NCBI GenBank assembly: GCA_963969595.1
Contig: OZ018409.1
Coordinates: 23,118,163 to 23,182,162, forward strand
Source of the DNA: Neckera pumila
Lineage: Eukaryota; Streptophyta; Bryopsida; Hypnales; Neckeraceae
Reading direction: 5' to 3'
DNA: 64,000 bases
Positions 38,003 through 51,043 of this stretch are shown here, one piece after another; position 1 is the first letter of the stretch, and each line of letters starts with the position of its first letter. Position numbers and translations under genes: made by a program. A model generated the notes under the pieces. It did no database searches, was not told where the DNA came from, and saw only the letters and a program-made list of their open reading frames with translations.

Positions 38003-39688
38003 CTAGTCAGTGAAGTTGGGCATGGTATGGCCGGGCTTGCACTGCAAAGCATCCGGGTGGGACTCCACTCCGAAATGGGGCGTCACAAGAGGGTTCAGCA
38101 GGAATTTGGGGAGCTCAGGAATGCCGGAAATCGTGAACGTGTACATGAACTTGAAGGGCGTGATAGGATGAAGACGGACCACTCCTTTGGCTTCGGTGAA
38201 GAATCCTGTTCCGCCGGTGACGCCCATAAGCGTGTCTTGGAAGTTTATGAATGGACCCTGAAGCACAGCAGTTCCACAAATCAGATGAATCAGAGCGGAT
38301 TTGCAAATGGAAATTTTAGTAAGATATAAGTGCGTAATTTCCATGGTTTAGTGAGTTTGTACCATGCCGCTAATATGCCCCATGTCGCCGAAGTACCAAC
38401 TCATGATGGTCTCGTAGTGATCTGCTGTGAAGAACGGCAATTGGTGCAACTCGGGAGCTCCCCTTCCGGGAAAGTTTCTCATGTGCAAGCAGATCCCTGT
38501 TGTGATCCCAATCCTCGTCTTCAAAGTCGGGTCGTAGATCTGCACCAAAAATGAAAACATTACTGTTCAGTCAACACAAAAAAAAAATTTAATTCATTCA
38601 ATACATTGAGAACACTTGATAGCTCTCGTGAATGAAAATTTCGTTGAAAGTAGTTCTACTAATTACACCACGTCGGCACAGATAGCAATCCAGAGCTACG
38701 TTTTGTGCCTCCTTTTTGGAAGTAGACTTGGAATGCTTTGAATGCAAACATTCAATCATCAGATGCCGATTGAGTTTGAAATTCAGTTTAAAAAACTGGA
38801 ATTGAAGGGGGTTTTGAAATCGTAGGAAATTACCTTGTTTGTGAATGGCACCTGGTCACCAAGAGCCTTGATGTGAGCCCCTGTATCGGGATCGATTTTG
38901 TTGACTGTTTGCCTGCTGAGCTCCAGAAACGCAGGGCTGTCTCGGTCAAATTCGTTCAGCTCGTACACTGTGAACGTCTGCTTCGTCGCTGCAATAAATG
39001 ATCCAGCAAACGTGATCCAAAGCATTAGTCATGTCCACAATCCTCACTTTCACGCTGTGACCGTCAATTTTCTATGAGTTTGACAAACTTTGTCGAAAAC
39101 CAATTCTTGCTCGTAACTCACAACATTCCTCACCCTCCCAGTTCACAAAACTGTACCCGCTCCTACCACCACAAAACACTTCATGAATCCAAACACGTCC
39201 TAGCTTACAAATAGATTGGCATCAAATATTTGGCAACACAAAATTCGTCATGATCAAGGAAACAAAACAATAAGGTGGTCAATTCAAGTTAAGCCCCCAC
39301 CAAGCTTCGGCACGTCATCCCACGCGAAAAGCCTGTCTGCACGGTCACTCATTTTGTGAAGCTCGCTGTCATTGGGAGGCCCCAACGCAGCCAGCTTCTC
39401 AATCAAAACCTCCGCAGGATTGAGCGAACTTTCCGTCACATCACTCTGCTCCACTCGCGGCTGCGCTTCAAGAACCGACCGCGTCACACTGCGAGCACGA
39501 GAGCGCTGGCAAGATTTCGACGGAAACATTCCCCTGCTGTTTACACTCTGTCGCAACGGAGCCGAAGACGGCAAAGCCTTCAGCCCAGTTGCACGAACAA
39601 CAGTCCCGCTGCGAGGCAAACCTCCAGCACTCGTCGGCATCGCCATGCTCGACATAATCTGAGACCGACCCATCAATTCCGTCGCCAT
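38003..39688 (-). CDS. AOC: Allene oxide cyclase (jasmonate/OPDA pathway), 4 exons
   Basis: Exons are 39688-39301, 38988-38834, 38539-38363 and 38257-38003. All junctions are GT-AG, giving 324 residues. The first 80 or so residues are rich in Ser, Arg and Ala with few acidics, as in plastid transit peptides. The AOC barrel domain starts near 133: [51 protein letters not shown] and [11 protein letters not shown]. The residues equivalent to those described as catalytic in Arabidopsis AOC2 are kept: E139, N141, P148, N180 and C198. The family turns the allene oxide from lipoxygenase/AOS into OPDA-type cyclopentenones in plastids. Oddities are an insertion ([12 protein letters not shown], 160-171), a different loop before WYFGDM, and a longer linker (85-130) and tail (to MPNFTD) than usual. 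Activity is inferred. Confidence 0.9.
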
Positions 39689-39920
39689 GACACTAGCTAG
39701 CTAGCTAGCTTGATCAAAACTCGGACTAAAACTGCAAACCCAAACTGCACAATTCTATGCAAACTGGGACTGGAGCGGAGATCGATGCTAGTTCTGGGAT
39801 CGACTGGTCGACAAATATGTAATCCTTGCCGGTAATGTTACTGATGAAGGATCGATGGACTGGTGGATGCAACTAGCTCGATCTGGTGGAGATGTGTTGG
39901 GGGTGATGACGCTGGGAATT

Positions 39921-39926
39921 CTTATA
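39921..39926 (-). promoter_or_regulatory. Possible TATA box of the allene oxide cyclase gene
   Basis: The minus strand reads CTATAAGAA, about 235 bases upstream of the start codon. Nearby are repeated GCTAGCTA (39693-39710 and 39926-39936) and a hairpin AATTGATCGA...TCGATCAATT just upstream. No transcription start evidence is available. Confidence 0.3.
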
Positions 39927-41753
39927 GCTAGCTAGGAATTGATCGAAGAGCTCGATCAATTGCAGGACCGTCCTGAAAGTTGGCCAGTAATTCGTCGATG
40001 ACGTACCTGATTAATCAGGCGCTGTCGAATCCCGGTGAGCAAGATTTGACGGGCTTGCAAGTTTGACTGGATGTTTGGCCAGCGCTGGGAATATTCCCAA
40101 AATGGAGCAACCGCCGTTGAAACAAACGCAGAACCCCAATTCTATGAGTCCCGGGCTCCCGGGCCGGGACCAGCATCTTACCGGTAACTCGGCTCCAGTC
40201 ATCGTGGCTGGACACCGGCCGGCTTGCACTGCTTTTTTTGTTTGTCCTAAGGTAAACCAGCCTAAAGCCGTCAGCTTCCTATTTCCGCCATCCTAGTTTT
40301 GGCCCCATTTCCGTCACTACACTCATCCAACTCCACTCACTTTCCTGACAAAATCAGAGCATTGATATCATCAAAACTAATGTTTCAATTTTTCATTGGT
40401 CCATACTTACGTGCTAATAGATACATGGAAGGGTGGTTATGGGTTGTTGGTATGATGTTTATGACTCTAGCCTACAGGTGGTTTTATAATTTCAGGGTTG
40501 ACACTTCAAAAATTCACAAAAATTACAATTTTGATTGAAAAATTATAATTCCACTTGAGTTTGATTCGCGAAACAAGTGCACACCTCTGAAAAATATATG
40601 CCCTTCTTGGAATTGGCTCCAATATACTCAGATTGCAAATCAGGGTGGTAATAGGCTTGTCTACCTTATTAGTGCGTGTGAACCTAATTATTTTACCAAA
40701 GTCACACTATTTTGAATTAGTGCATGTTTGAAGTATTATTGCATTGTACCATTCCTTTATAAAGATAAAGTTTTATGGCAACACTAATTTTCTAGGTGAT
40801 GTTAATTTCTTTGCATGCTCACTAATAGGATAAATCAGTGTATGTGGAAGATAGTCAAATTACATTCTAACATCTTCAAAACCCCAAAGGATAAGGGCAC
40901 ATTTGGGGCATAAATAGTCAAGAATTGTTATTTTTTAGGGCAATGAGGAAAAAAATGAAAAAGAGAAATTGTTCTTGAACTTCAACTATATAAGCTTGTA
41001 GGGAATTTCGTTAAAATGGTATTATTCCATACACTATTTTCAGACTACGCAGTCTGAAATCGTAAAAGCTCACTTAAAAGTACCATTCAATCTAGGAGAG
41101 GTATACATTTCAAACCGCACGGTCTAAACTATAAAAATGACATCTAGAACAGGTATACATTTAGGAATGTGTGGTCTAAACTTTAAAAGTGCCAAAGTTG
41201 CAGAATGATGCCATTTTAACTAAATTCCTTGTGCTTGTAGTAGAGTATAATATGGAAATTAGTGGGAAAAAACCAGAAACTTTAACCACTCACTTTGAAA
41301 ATTTAGAGCACTCAAAGCCAGCATTAGAGAAAATTTGGGGCCTCTACAAAGCTGCCAAACTTTATACCAACATTCCAAAAAGCGCAAATAAGAAAAAAAA
41401 ATTGACTTTTACTTGATAGGATCAACTAAGTTTAATTCCTCTTAGAATGAGATTTTTGCACTACACCCAGGGGTAGGATTTAGGGTTTTATGTAAATTAT
41501 ATACCTACTAATTTTTGAAGGTAGAAAAGTAATTTTGCACATGTTGCCCAAAGTTGCATGCCTTGCCTAAATAACTATATATTTTGATTTAGAAACTCGA
41601 TTGGAAAAAACCTTATATACCCAACATAATAATATATACAATCATGAGCACACCTTGTATCCAAATTTTAGAAAGATCTATTCCAAATTGACTTTGTAAG
41701 AACCTACCATAATTTTCAATTAGTAATTCAACAACTGCTTGGCCTCTTCAAGG
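39927..41753. other. Upstream region of the cyclase gene and start of a gene desert
   Basis: The sequence is GC-rich to about 40230, then AT-rich. A sequence near 40660-40900 matches the dispersed R3-associated sequence also seen at 18040 and 43470. Open frames at 40063-40538 and 41189-41416 show no domain. Confidence 0.45.
41035..41195. repeat. About three diverged units of roughly 52-56 bases
   Basis: AGGTATACATTT and GGTCTAAACT recur with AAAAGTGCC/AAAATGAC spacing. The first unit contains the hairpin CAGACTACGCAGTCTG. Confidence 0.6.
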
Positions 41754-42669
41754 TTAACCCCTAAAGGACCAAGGCCTTTTTTCTGCCAAAAAACACTCAA
41801 AACTACCATTTCTATAGCAAAGAGAAAAAAAAATTAAAAATTGTTTTTTTTCACATCTAACCATAGGATCTTATACCCAACTAGTATAAAAATGTGTAGA
41901 AAAAATTTCAGAATTTTTGACCGCACAGATTGCAAGATATTTGCGTCTAAAGTGAAAAAAAAAAAAATTTCAGCACATTGCAGGACTAGATTTTATGATT
42001 TTGAACATTTTTAACTTTGTTTTTTTGCACTACAAAGTTTTGAGCTTTTAATCTTTATAGTGAAGAATTGAATTGAGAGTCTAGGGAAAAACAAAATCCA
42101 AAAAAACTTAATTTCCATTATTAAAAAAATTGTTAAGTAGAAGTAGGTACAAGAGAGAAGGAAAATCTAAAATATTAACATCTTTTATATGGAATTAAAA
42201 AGCACTAATCCCAATGGTGAGATTGTTCTAGCAAAAAAACTAGACCTTGTAGAACTTTTTTTTTGAAAAATTGTAAAAATTGCATTCAAAAATGAATCCT
42301 ACAAGTTATTTTTTTCAAGAAGATGCTCTAAATGCCCAAAAAACAAGATTGTCCATAACTTTCTCATAACAAATCCAAATGAAATGAATCAAAGCTTCCC
42401 AGATAAACAAAAATATAATCTATAAGAAAAAAAAAAAAAAAAAAACTGCAAAATTTTTTTGCTGCCCCTCATCCCCTGTTTTGAGCTTATTTGGGCATAA
42501 TTTTTTTCTTGGGCATCGATTGAAAAAAAATATTATTTTCTCATAGAGCTTAGCAGCTTTTCTAATCTTCAAAAAAATTTCAAAAAATCACGACAAAAAT
42601 TCAGCCCGTAGGTACCTACCCAAAATCCCATTTGTCTCCCAAAGGGACAAATGGTCCTTTAGGGGTTAA
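41754..42669. mobile_element. TTAA-flanked inverted-repeat element, copy D
   Basis: The left end is TTAACCCCTAAAGGACC and the right end is GGTCCTTTAGGGGTTAA, for a total of 916 bases. It has the same orientation as C and E and is closest to copies C and F. There is no ORF. The flanks outside TTAA (AGG and TCC) do not match, so TTAA itself is the duplication. Confidence 0.8.
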
Positions 42670-43439
42670 TCCTACTATAAGTTTACCAATTTATGGGTGA
42701 CTGAAAGAAAGAAAGACTAGAATTACTTTGCGTCATAATTGAAGTGATGGAGTTGTCATCGGCTGTAACTTTTGAAGCATAAACCTGATTAACTTAAATT
42801 TTTTATTGGAGATGGCTAATTTGATAGTGTTTAGAATCCTTATTTTTTTTCTTGAATTCAAAAAATTATTTTATATATAAATTTCAATTTAGTGAACTTG
42901 TCACTTTAAGGTTTAGAAATTTTTAGTATTGGAGAGTCTCCAAAATTAATTAAATAATTATTATTATTTTTTTTTAGAGCTGAAATTTAAATGGTCTATT
43001 TTCCATAAAAGAAAGTCATGTTTTTACCAAAGGGAATTTAAAAATATTTTATTTTATATCTTGTACGTGTGTGCTCATAGGGCTCCTTTGCTCATACAAT
43101 TCTGAACATTGGAGATAGTTTTAAGATCATTCTTGGGATGAAATCTCTTTATTATGAAGTTCTTTCAAATTTTCAAAATTTTTTAAATTTTTGAATTGAT
43201 TTTCCTATTTTTTACAAATTATTATGTGAAAATACCTATTTTCATGAGATTTTCTAATTCTCCTACTTAGCCAAAAAAATTCTATGCTTTACTTTATTAG
43301 GATACCTTCTGTTCAAAGGTGCACATATTAACCATTTTTTTTACATTTTTTAAATATCTTTTTTCTAATTATACAATACTCCCAGGAAAAAAAATGAGTA
43401 TTGTGGAAAGCGCTATAAAAAATGGTCAGACTTTCTTGC
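42670..43439. other. AT-rich spacer
   Basis: No gene, RNA or defined element was recognised. Confidence 0.5.
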
Positions 43440-44215
43440 AACCACCCTTATCCTAATAGTACAAGTGACACTAATTTACCAAAGTCTCACTATTCTAAAT
43501 TATGGTATGTTGAAAATATTATTCTATTATACAAAAATTATATTTTATGTTAGTACTTGGGAGATAATCACATTCTAAGTCAAATTAGTACTATAGCATC
43601 TACAAGCAATGATAGAATGGCAAATGTGTTTGAAATTCCCCAATGTCAATGAAGAGAGGTTAAAGTGGTTTGATCGTAGTACTAAAATCACAGTGTTTGT
43701 AAAAATAATTAAAATTACTATAGGATGAAATACTTTGCACCAATTTTCTTGGATATCAAGTTCTATAGTGAGCCTAATATAACAAGTGACATTGATTTTG
43801 CACCCTCAATAATAGTTTAATCCTATCACATCACTGTAGACACTAAATTTCTAATGGATGACAAGAATCCTTCTATGTAAAATGACAGAGAATCTTTCAA
43901 TGTAAAATGACAGAGAATCTTTCAATGTAAAATGACAGAGATCTTTCAATGTAAAATGACAAAGAATCTTTCAATGTAAAATGACAGAGAATCTTTCAAT
44001 GTAAGACAAAAATCAAGAGATGTTCACCCTTGAAATTTTGTGTGGAAAGAGGAATCCATCTTGCACAATAGTTTGACCTCCATTGAGTGCTCTCGACTTT
44101 TTTTCTTAACACATTATTCATTTGGTACCAAAAAGGATGATTTTGATGATTTCAAAGGTGACCCCGCCTGTCCTTCCAGGGTTATTAAACTAGTTACTAG
44201 TGTAGCTAATAAAAT
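43440..44215 (+). repeat. Dispersed repeat family R3, copy 3
   Basis: The sequence runs from ACTAATTTACCAAAGTC to CCTTCCAGGGTTATTAAAC. It is the fullest of the related copies at about 24.7 kb (inverted), 32-33.3 kb and partly 18.1 and 40.7 kb. A 25-base minisatellite has expanded inside it. Confidence 0.45.
43865..44008. repeat. 25-base minisatellite, six units
   Basis: GAATCTTTCAATGTAAAATG plus ACAGA is repeated nearly perfectly; one unit lacks a base. The high identity suggests recent expansion. Confidence 0.92.
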
Positions 44216-44427
44216 TTTATTGGTCCATTCTATTGTTTTTATTAAGAGTCAACAGAGTTGTTTTCCATGACTGCTTACTGGGAGTTCCCAAGTTCCAACG
44301 GTCAAAGCTTTCGGCCTAATGCCGCTTTAATTATACTGAGATGGACTTGTACTCTCCAGGGACACTCAGAATTTCACTTTAGCATCAAGTTTTGTGTGTT
44401 TTCGACTGAGCAGTGAGCACAAGGATG

Positions 44428-44570
44428 GAGCCTATGACCGTGAGCCTATGACCCTGAGCCTATGACCGTGTAGTCAAACTTGGAAGTCCCTCACTTTGTA
44501 TCCTCCATTTCTTTTCTATTGAAGTTTTTTGAAGTTTATTGAAGTTTTGTGAAGTTTTGTGAAGTTTTTT
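44428..44570. repeat. Two neighbouring short tandem repeats
   Basis: GAGCCTATGACCGT occurs three times at 44428-44470. GAAGTTTTTT-type 10-base units occur five times at 44521-44570. Confidence 0.88.
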
Positions 44571-45283
44571 GGTTTTGTTTTTCAGAGATGAAATCACATG
44601 TCTGGTACTTTTTGTGAAATCTTCAATTTTTCTTTGAAAATTTCATATTATCATGAATTTTTGAAGAAAAATGATGAAAATTCATAATAAATTCAAAATA
44701 AATCATGCTAAGAAAATTTAGACTTTTTAGAATAGAAGTACCAATATAGTGTAGAACATTGTGGTACAAAGAAAATTTATGTACATTCCATATTTAGAAA
44801 CTTGGTTAGAGATCCTCAACTTCAAATTCTACTAAAATGTTTATTTTAAGGAGTTTTCAAAACTTCCAAGTGGAGTGGAAAGTACACTTCAAAAGCTTTA
44901 GTTTTTTAGTTTTGCTCAAAAGAAAAGAAAATTGTTTTGAGTGTCAAAATCAAGTTTTTAAGGAAAAAAAGCTCAAAGTATTGAAACACATTGGATTGTG
45001 TAACATTTTGACTTTTGATAAACCACCCCATATAAAATCAAGAAACACTTTTGAATGAATATGCATTTCATCCAGTCTTGTATGTCTCATCCATGTTGAT
45101 GGATATATACTAACTTAACAACTCCACTGGAGATTGTTTTTTGCACTCTCCAAAAATAATGAAAAAAAGATTCTTACCAAGGAGGACTAATTATATGGCC
45201 ATGGTGTTTATTTAGCAAAACAACATTTAGAAGCAACTCAAAATACATTTTTAGGGATTATTTGGCAAAACAATTACCCCTTT
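44571..45283. other. AT-rich spacer
   Basis: No gene was recognised. The 73-codon frame at 44837-45058 has no visible domain. Confidence 0.5.
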
Positions 45284-46216
45284 TTAACCCCTAAAGGACC
45301 GAGGTGATTTTCCTACCAAAAACCATTCAAAACTGTCATTTCTATTGCAAAGAGAAAAGAGTTAAAATTTTTTTTTTTTTTTGCATATCCAACCGTAAGA
45401 TCTTATACTTGACTAGAATATGAATATGTGGAAGAGATTTCAGAAACTTTGACCAGGTAGATTGCAAGATATATGCATTTAAAGTGAAGAAAACAAGTTT
45501 TTTTCCACCCTGCTTCACTAGGTTTTTTGGCTTTGAATCTTTTTAGTTCAAACTTTTTGCACTACTGATTTCGATTTTCTACTTACTTATGTTAAGTAGT
45601 TGAGTTGAGAATCTACCAAAAAAAATTTAGGAAAAAAGCACTTAATTTTCACTCATTAAAAAATTGTTAAGTAGAAGTGGGTACAAGATTGAAGAAAAAT
45701 CTAAATTGTTAATAGCTTTTAGATGGAATTGAATCACAAAAATCCCAACAGTGAGATTGTTCTAGCAAGAAAATCTAACCCTGTCTAACAAAAAAAATCG
45801 AAAAATTCTCAAAATTGCATTCTAAAATGAATTCTACAACTTATTTTTTCAAGAAGATGCTTAGATTGCCCGAAAAACTAAGATTGTCCATAACTTTCTT
45901 ATTATTAGTCCAAGTTGAATGAAACAAAGCTTCACATGTAGACAAAAATATAATCTTTGAGAAAAAAATTTGAAAAAAAATTATTTTGACTTTTTGTGAA
46001 TTTTTTTGGGCTGCCCACAAAATTCCAATTTTACTTATTGTGCCATAACTTTTGCTCCCGGGCATCAATTAAAATAAAAATTATATATTTGCAAAGATCT
46101 CGCAAAAACACACAACCTCAAAAAATCCCAAAAAATATTACTAAAAATTGAGATCGTAGGAACCTGCCCGAACCCAAATTGTCCCCCGAGGGGACAACCG
46201 GTCCTTTAGGGGTTAA
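45284..46216. mobile_element. TTAA-flanked inverted-repeat element, copy E
   Basis: Ends are TTAACCCCTAAAGGACC and GGTCCTTTAGGGGTTAA, length 933 bases. It is closest to copy A, which is reversed. There is no coding capacity. Confidence 0.8.
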
Positions 46217-47425
46217 TGATTGATTCGTCAAATTGCTTCAAAATCTTGAGACGATACCTCTCTTGTTGAATGAATGTACACACTTTTGGACAAGCAATGA
46301 ATTATCATCCAAATTTTTCATGTTTCATCCTTGTCTATGGATTTAAATATCTTCGTGCAATCTTGTAAAAAATCTCCCTCTCAATTATTCAAAATAAATT
46401 AAACAAAAAATCTTGTCCTTTGCTCCTTTTTTCATCCTCCAAAGAAAATGTTGAAACTTATTATATGCCACCAATGATAGAAGATGAAAAATTTGAATTC
46501 ATATTTGGAATTACAAATCTTAAACTACCTAGGAGATGTCCACAAAAATATTATAATTCAACTATAAAACACAGGAACAAATCTTTAGATTTACCTAGGA
46601 AAATATTGTTGAGGCAATAAGGGGATTGAGGTGGTCAATTATTCTTGGCTGGGATTACGACAGTTTGTTCACTATTGACTTGATTGATCTTGTCAAATTT
46701 CTAAAAATATCAATTCAAATTCAAAACTTGCAAAGCATTGAGCAATGATATAAGAAGATTGTTTCAAATTAAATCACCGGAAAAAAAACAAAGTATATTA
46801 AGGAAAATTCAACTGATAATAAAAAAATTATTAATAGATATTGGTTGTTTTTTCTCAAATTATGTTTATAGGAAATTATAGATAATCTATGTGTTTGGTT
46901 AAGTTTGTTTTAGCATCATCAATTTAATTTTGAAAAAGAAAATCAAAAATCTTCTTTTCAAAATTTTGTACAAGATTATTACTAAACTTGATTTTTAAAT
47001 GTTAAGAGATCTTGGAGATGAGCTTCAAGTACAAGAGATCTTCAGAAAAAAAATCATATTGCAAATTTATTTACTAGAAATTGAGAGCAAATTGTGGAAT
47101 GTGATAAATTGGTCATTGTTATTTATGTTATGTCCTTACATTAACATTATACATTTTTCATGACTATGACTTTAGATGTGACATGTAGAAAGAAGATTGA
47201 AGGAATTCAAATTACTTTCAAACTTTTAACTCCATTATGATCAAATATCATAATCTTTCAATCCACATGTGATACTTTTGAATTTTTTTTAGTGATCTAT
47301 AACACATCTATATTTAAATTGTATAGTTACAATTGTAAAAAAATTGAAAATGCTTATCAAAACCTTTTTTTTTTGTTTACTTTAAAACAAACCACAATTT
47401 TATTTTAAACCTGGGCATTTAGAGG
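46217..47425. other. AT-rich spacer
   Basis: No gene was recognised. The 66-codon frame at 46420-46620 reads less randomly than most but has no recognisable domain and no support. Confidence 0.45.
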
Positions 47426-48353
47426 TTAACCCCTAAAGGACCATTGTCCCTTCGGGGGACAAATGGGATTTTGGGCAAGTACCTATGGGCTGAATTTTTG
47501 TCATGATTTTCTTAAACTTTTTTTGAAGATAGAAAAAGTGCTAAGCTTTGTGGGAATATAATTTTTTTTTTCAATCGGTTCCCGGAAAAAAAAGTTATGT
47601 CCAAATAAGCTCAAAACAGGGGACGTGGGGCAGCAAAAAAATTTTGCAATTTAAATTAAATTTTTTTTTTCATCTTTCTTCTTATAGATTATATTTTTGT
47701 CTATTTGAGAAGCTTTGATTCATTTCATTTGGATTTGTAATGAGAAAGTTATGGACAATCTTGTTTTGGGGGCACTTAGAGCATCTTCCTGAAAAAATAA
47801 CTTGTAGGATTCATTTCTGAATGCAATTTTTTTTAAATTCAAAGAAAAATGTTCCACGAGTTTGTTTGTTTTTTCTAGAACAATCTCACCTTCGGAATTA
47901 GTGCTTTTAAATTCCACGTAAAAGATATTAATATTATTAGATTTTCCTTCTATCTTGTACCTACTTCTACTTAACAATTTTTTTAATAATGAAAATTGAG
48001 TTTTCTTTAATTTTTTTTTTTCCTAGATTCTCAACTCAATTCTCCACTATAAAGATTAAAAGCTCAAACTCTATAGTGCAAAACATTTAAGTTAAAAATG
48101 TTCAAAGTCATAAAATCTAGTCCCGCAATGTGCTGAAAATTTTGTTTTTTTCACTTTAAACGCAGATATCTTGCAATTTGTGCAGTCAAAAATTCTGAAA
48201 TTTTTTCCACACAGTGTTATACTAGTTAGGTATAAGATCCTACGGTTAGATGTGAAAAAAAAACAATTTTCAAATCTTTTTACTCTTTGCTATAGAAATG
48301 GTAATTTTGAGTGTTTTTTGGCAGAAAAATGGCCTTGGTCCTTCAGGGGTTAA
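47426..48353. mobile_element. TTAA-flanked inverted-repeat element, copy F
   Basis: Ends are TTAACCCCTAAAGGACC and GGTCCTTCAGGGGTTAA, length 928 bases. It is close to copy D in reverse orientation. Confidence 0.8.
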
Positions 48354-48906
48354 AGTTCCACATATATATGTATCCATTCTAGATTATAGGCTTTACTCTT
48401 CAAACGGAGTAAGTACTCTCTATTTTTCAAAATCTAAAAAATAGTTACAAATCAAGTATCTATAAATTACTATATATCAATAATCGGTTTTTTTATTCTC
48501 ATGCAGCAAAACCAATGTGACTACGAAGTAAGTTTCTAATAAAATTTAATGACTTGTAGAAAGAGTAGACACTCCATTCTATATCATTTTGTCTTAGTAA
48601 AAATTATAACTAAAAAAAATATCTCACTTTGATTGATACAAATCTATTTGAATAAATGTGGGAAACTTGATGTGAAGGGTTTGAAAAGTATATACAGAAA
48701 ATCTTCAAACAAGGATTGAAAAATCCTATCTAATTTTATTATTAATGAATATCTACATTTTTCAATGCCAAATGATGACTTAAGGATATTAAAGCTTGCT
48801 AGTTGCAAATGAATTCTTTATTCACAACAATCTTAGGACCACTATTCTTTATTTTGATATCTAGTTGGGCAAATCGAATTGTAGCACACATTATTTTATG
48901 CCATAA
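48354..48906. other. AT-rich spacer
   Basis: No gene or element boundary was recognised. Confidence 0.5.
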
Positions 48907-49451
48907 CTAGCGATTGGCACTTGCTATGCTATGCATTAAATATATTACTTTCATCAATTTTTCATGTGATAGAATGTAGATAAACAAAGTATGTATAATC
49001 TTTAAATGAAAATATTGACATCCAATATTCTTTGAAAAAATTTATATAGTGCAATATAAAGTAATTAAAGAAATCTTTATATCATATTTTTTTATAAAAT
49101 AACCTTCACAAAGATGAAAACATTGCAATAAGAATAAATTAATCAAGTGAACAATGTAAGTAGAATCTTCACATTTGAATATATAGAGCAACGCTAGCGG
49201 TTGGTGCTTCCTTATTCTTTAATATCACATTTAAAAAAGACATGGAATTTATCTATAGTTTTGTTGTCTGAAAAGTTTCTTTAAAATTTTTTTTAGAAGA
49301 ATCCATTTGATTTTTAAATATTTCACAAAAAGAATACATAATACAAAGTAGAAAATATCCTATGGCTATTACAAAAGCAATTGAATTTCTAGAATATTAT
49401 TCAAAATTGAATTGTGATATTATAGAGGTCGTTGTGATTTTAGTAGTATGA
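48907..49451 (-). mobile_element. Short non-autonomous Helitron, copy 2
   Basis: Read on the minus strand it begins TTCATACTACTAAAATC (TC at 49451-49450) and ends CAATCGCTAG followed by T, matching copy 1 at 10668-11205 end to end. The subterminal hairpin is degenerate here (GCATAGCATAGC). The 5' flank is T rather than the A expected. Confidence 0.75.
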
Positions 49452-50106
49452 ATATCCCAATGATGAAATTCAAGACACTTTGTTCAAGAGCTCAAGTTTA
49501 TTGTGATTAAATTAAATTAATATTATAGTTGGGATGCATTTAAAAACGATATTGTATAACATTACTAAGTATTGTTATATGGGTACTTTAACCTCTTTAC
49601 AGTGGAAACTTCTCAAATAAGGGGATTCAATTTGGCTTTGAATTTGTCATCCAAATAAGCATGTCTGCAAACTACCAATAGCTTATCATTAAAAACCACA
49701 CTGTATATTTAGGGAGTTTAGAACATTGTTGAAGTAGAACTTGGATTTTATAGATAGCCAAGTCCATTCACTTTTACTTTGTTGTAGGATCTTTTACTCT
49801 CTAATTCTTTCATTAGAGAGTTTTAAGTTGAGTTTAAAAGGACCTATCTTATTAGTTTCAATAGACCATATGAAAAATAAAAAATTGGACATTCTATGAA
49901 GTAAAATCATGGATATTCAATGTATTTTAATTGCACTTTGGGAGACCTACTTGTTAGGAATAGGTACACAAACTGGTTTTGGTGTTTTCACCTTACAGTA
50001 GAACTTCTATAAGCCAATAACCTCTCTAAAGTGATATTATTCCTTCAGTCTCAGCATGGATGCATAGAAGATGTACAAAATAAGTTAAAACAAAACAAAC
50101 TTTCAT
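49452..50106. other. AT-rich spacer
   Basis: No gene was recognised. A phrase about AACCTCT...TAATATTAT is repeated near 50020 and 50390. Confidence 0.45.
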
Positions 50107-50187
50107 TTAATCCCTAAAGGACCAAGTGTCCATTCAGCGTACGCAAATTCGACTACACGGTCATGGGCTCCGTCCTTTAGGGATTAA
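50107..50187. mobile_element. 81-base TTAA element, copy I
   Basis: Ends are TTAATCCCTAAAGGACC and GTCCTTTAGGGATTAA, with only about 48 bases between the inverted repeats. Both ends share the same C-to-T change at the first position, so the ends are matched. It is a minimal deletion derivative or a separate short lineage. Confidence 0.7.
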
Positions 50188-51043
50188 GGTCCAAATATAG
50201 ATGGCACAAAAGGGGGGGGAGGGGGGGAGGCTTTTCATTGTTACGAGCATTGTTAATTCGTTATAGCATTGAATTTGGAATCCAAATGTCGCTTTGGTGA
50301 ACATGACTTCAATCTAGGAGAGTGCAACATACTAAAAGAATCTTCAGCCATCATGAATGCCGCAGCCCCTCTCTAAAGCAATAACCTCTCTGACGTAATA
50401 TTCTCCTCCAATCTGGGAGCTATTACCTCATGGAAGTTCTATTGTGGTAAGGTCAAGTAGAGAAACCGACGGAACTGACCGACCCTTCCTAAAGGCCAGG
50501 CCCAATCCCATCCCCTGCTGCCCACCTGCTGGAAAACCGACTACTAGTAACTTACTACTTAGTAGTAAGGTGCTTTGTGTCATGTTTGAGTGCATGGTGG
50601 CATTGATGCAGTTTGTTTATTGAGTTTTATAAATGCAGAGAATTGCGTTGAATTCAAACGCCCGCCTGGCATCAAAAAGGGGGATTGGAAGGGGATTTCA
50701 AAAATACTCATCAGTTACCGGATATGAAGCAGAATAGTAGGTAAGCTGGCTTATCTAAAGGAGGACTGACCCTACATATTTTAATTTCCAAACAGGGTAG
50801 TTCAACAGGACAGAGCAACAACCACAGTAGAAGCTTAGCAGTTAAACAGAGTAGCTCAACAAGGTGGTTCATCAAAGGACGGTAGACTAGTTGTAGGCCC
50901 ATTCTTTGTAAATCTAAAATTTTTGGCAAACCCTAAAATAGGAGTTCGACAAAGCTCTCATTTGCATCCAAGCAATTCAACTGCTCTTGCTTCCGAACAA
51001 TTGTGAGCCAGTCCCCTGCTCAAGTAGGAATACCATAAAACGG
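50188..51043. other. Spacer with G-rich tract
   Basis: A run of nearly 20 G with two A interruptions lies at about 50210-50231. No gene was recognised. Confidence 0.5.

Noticed and set aside
43865..44008. CRISPR-like direct repeats
   Set aside because: The 25-base units are contiguous without spacers and the DNA is plant nuclear; this is a minisatellite.
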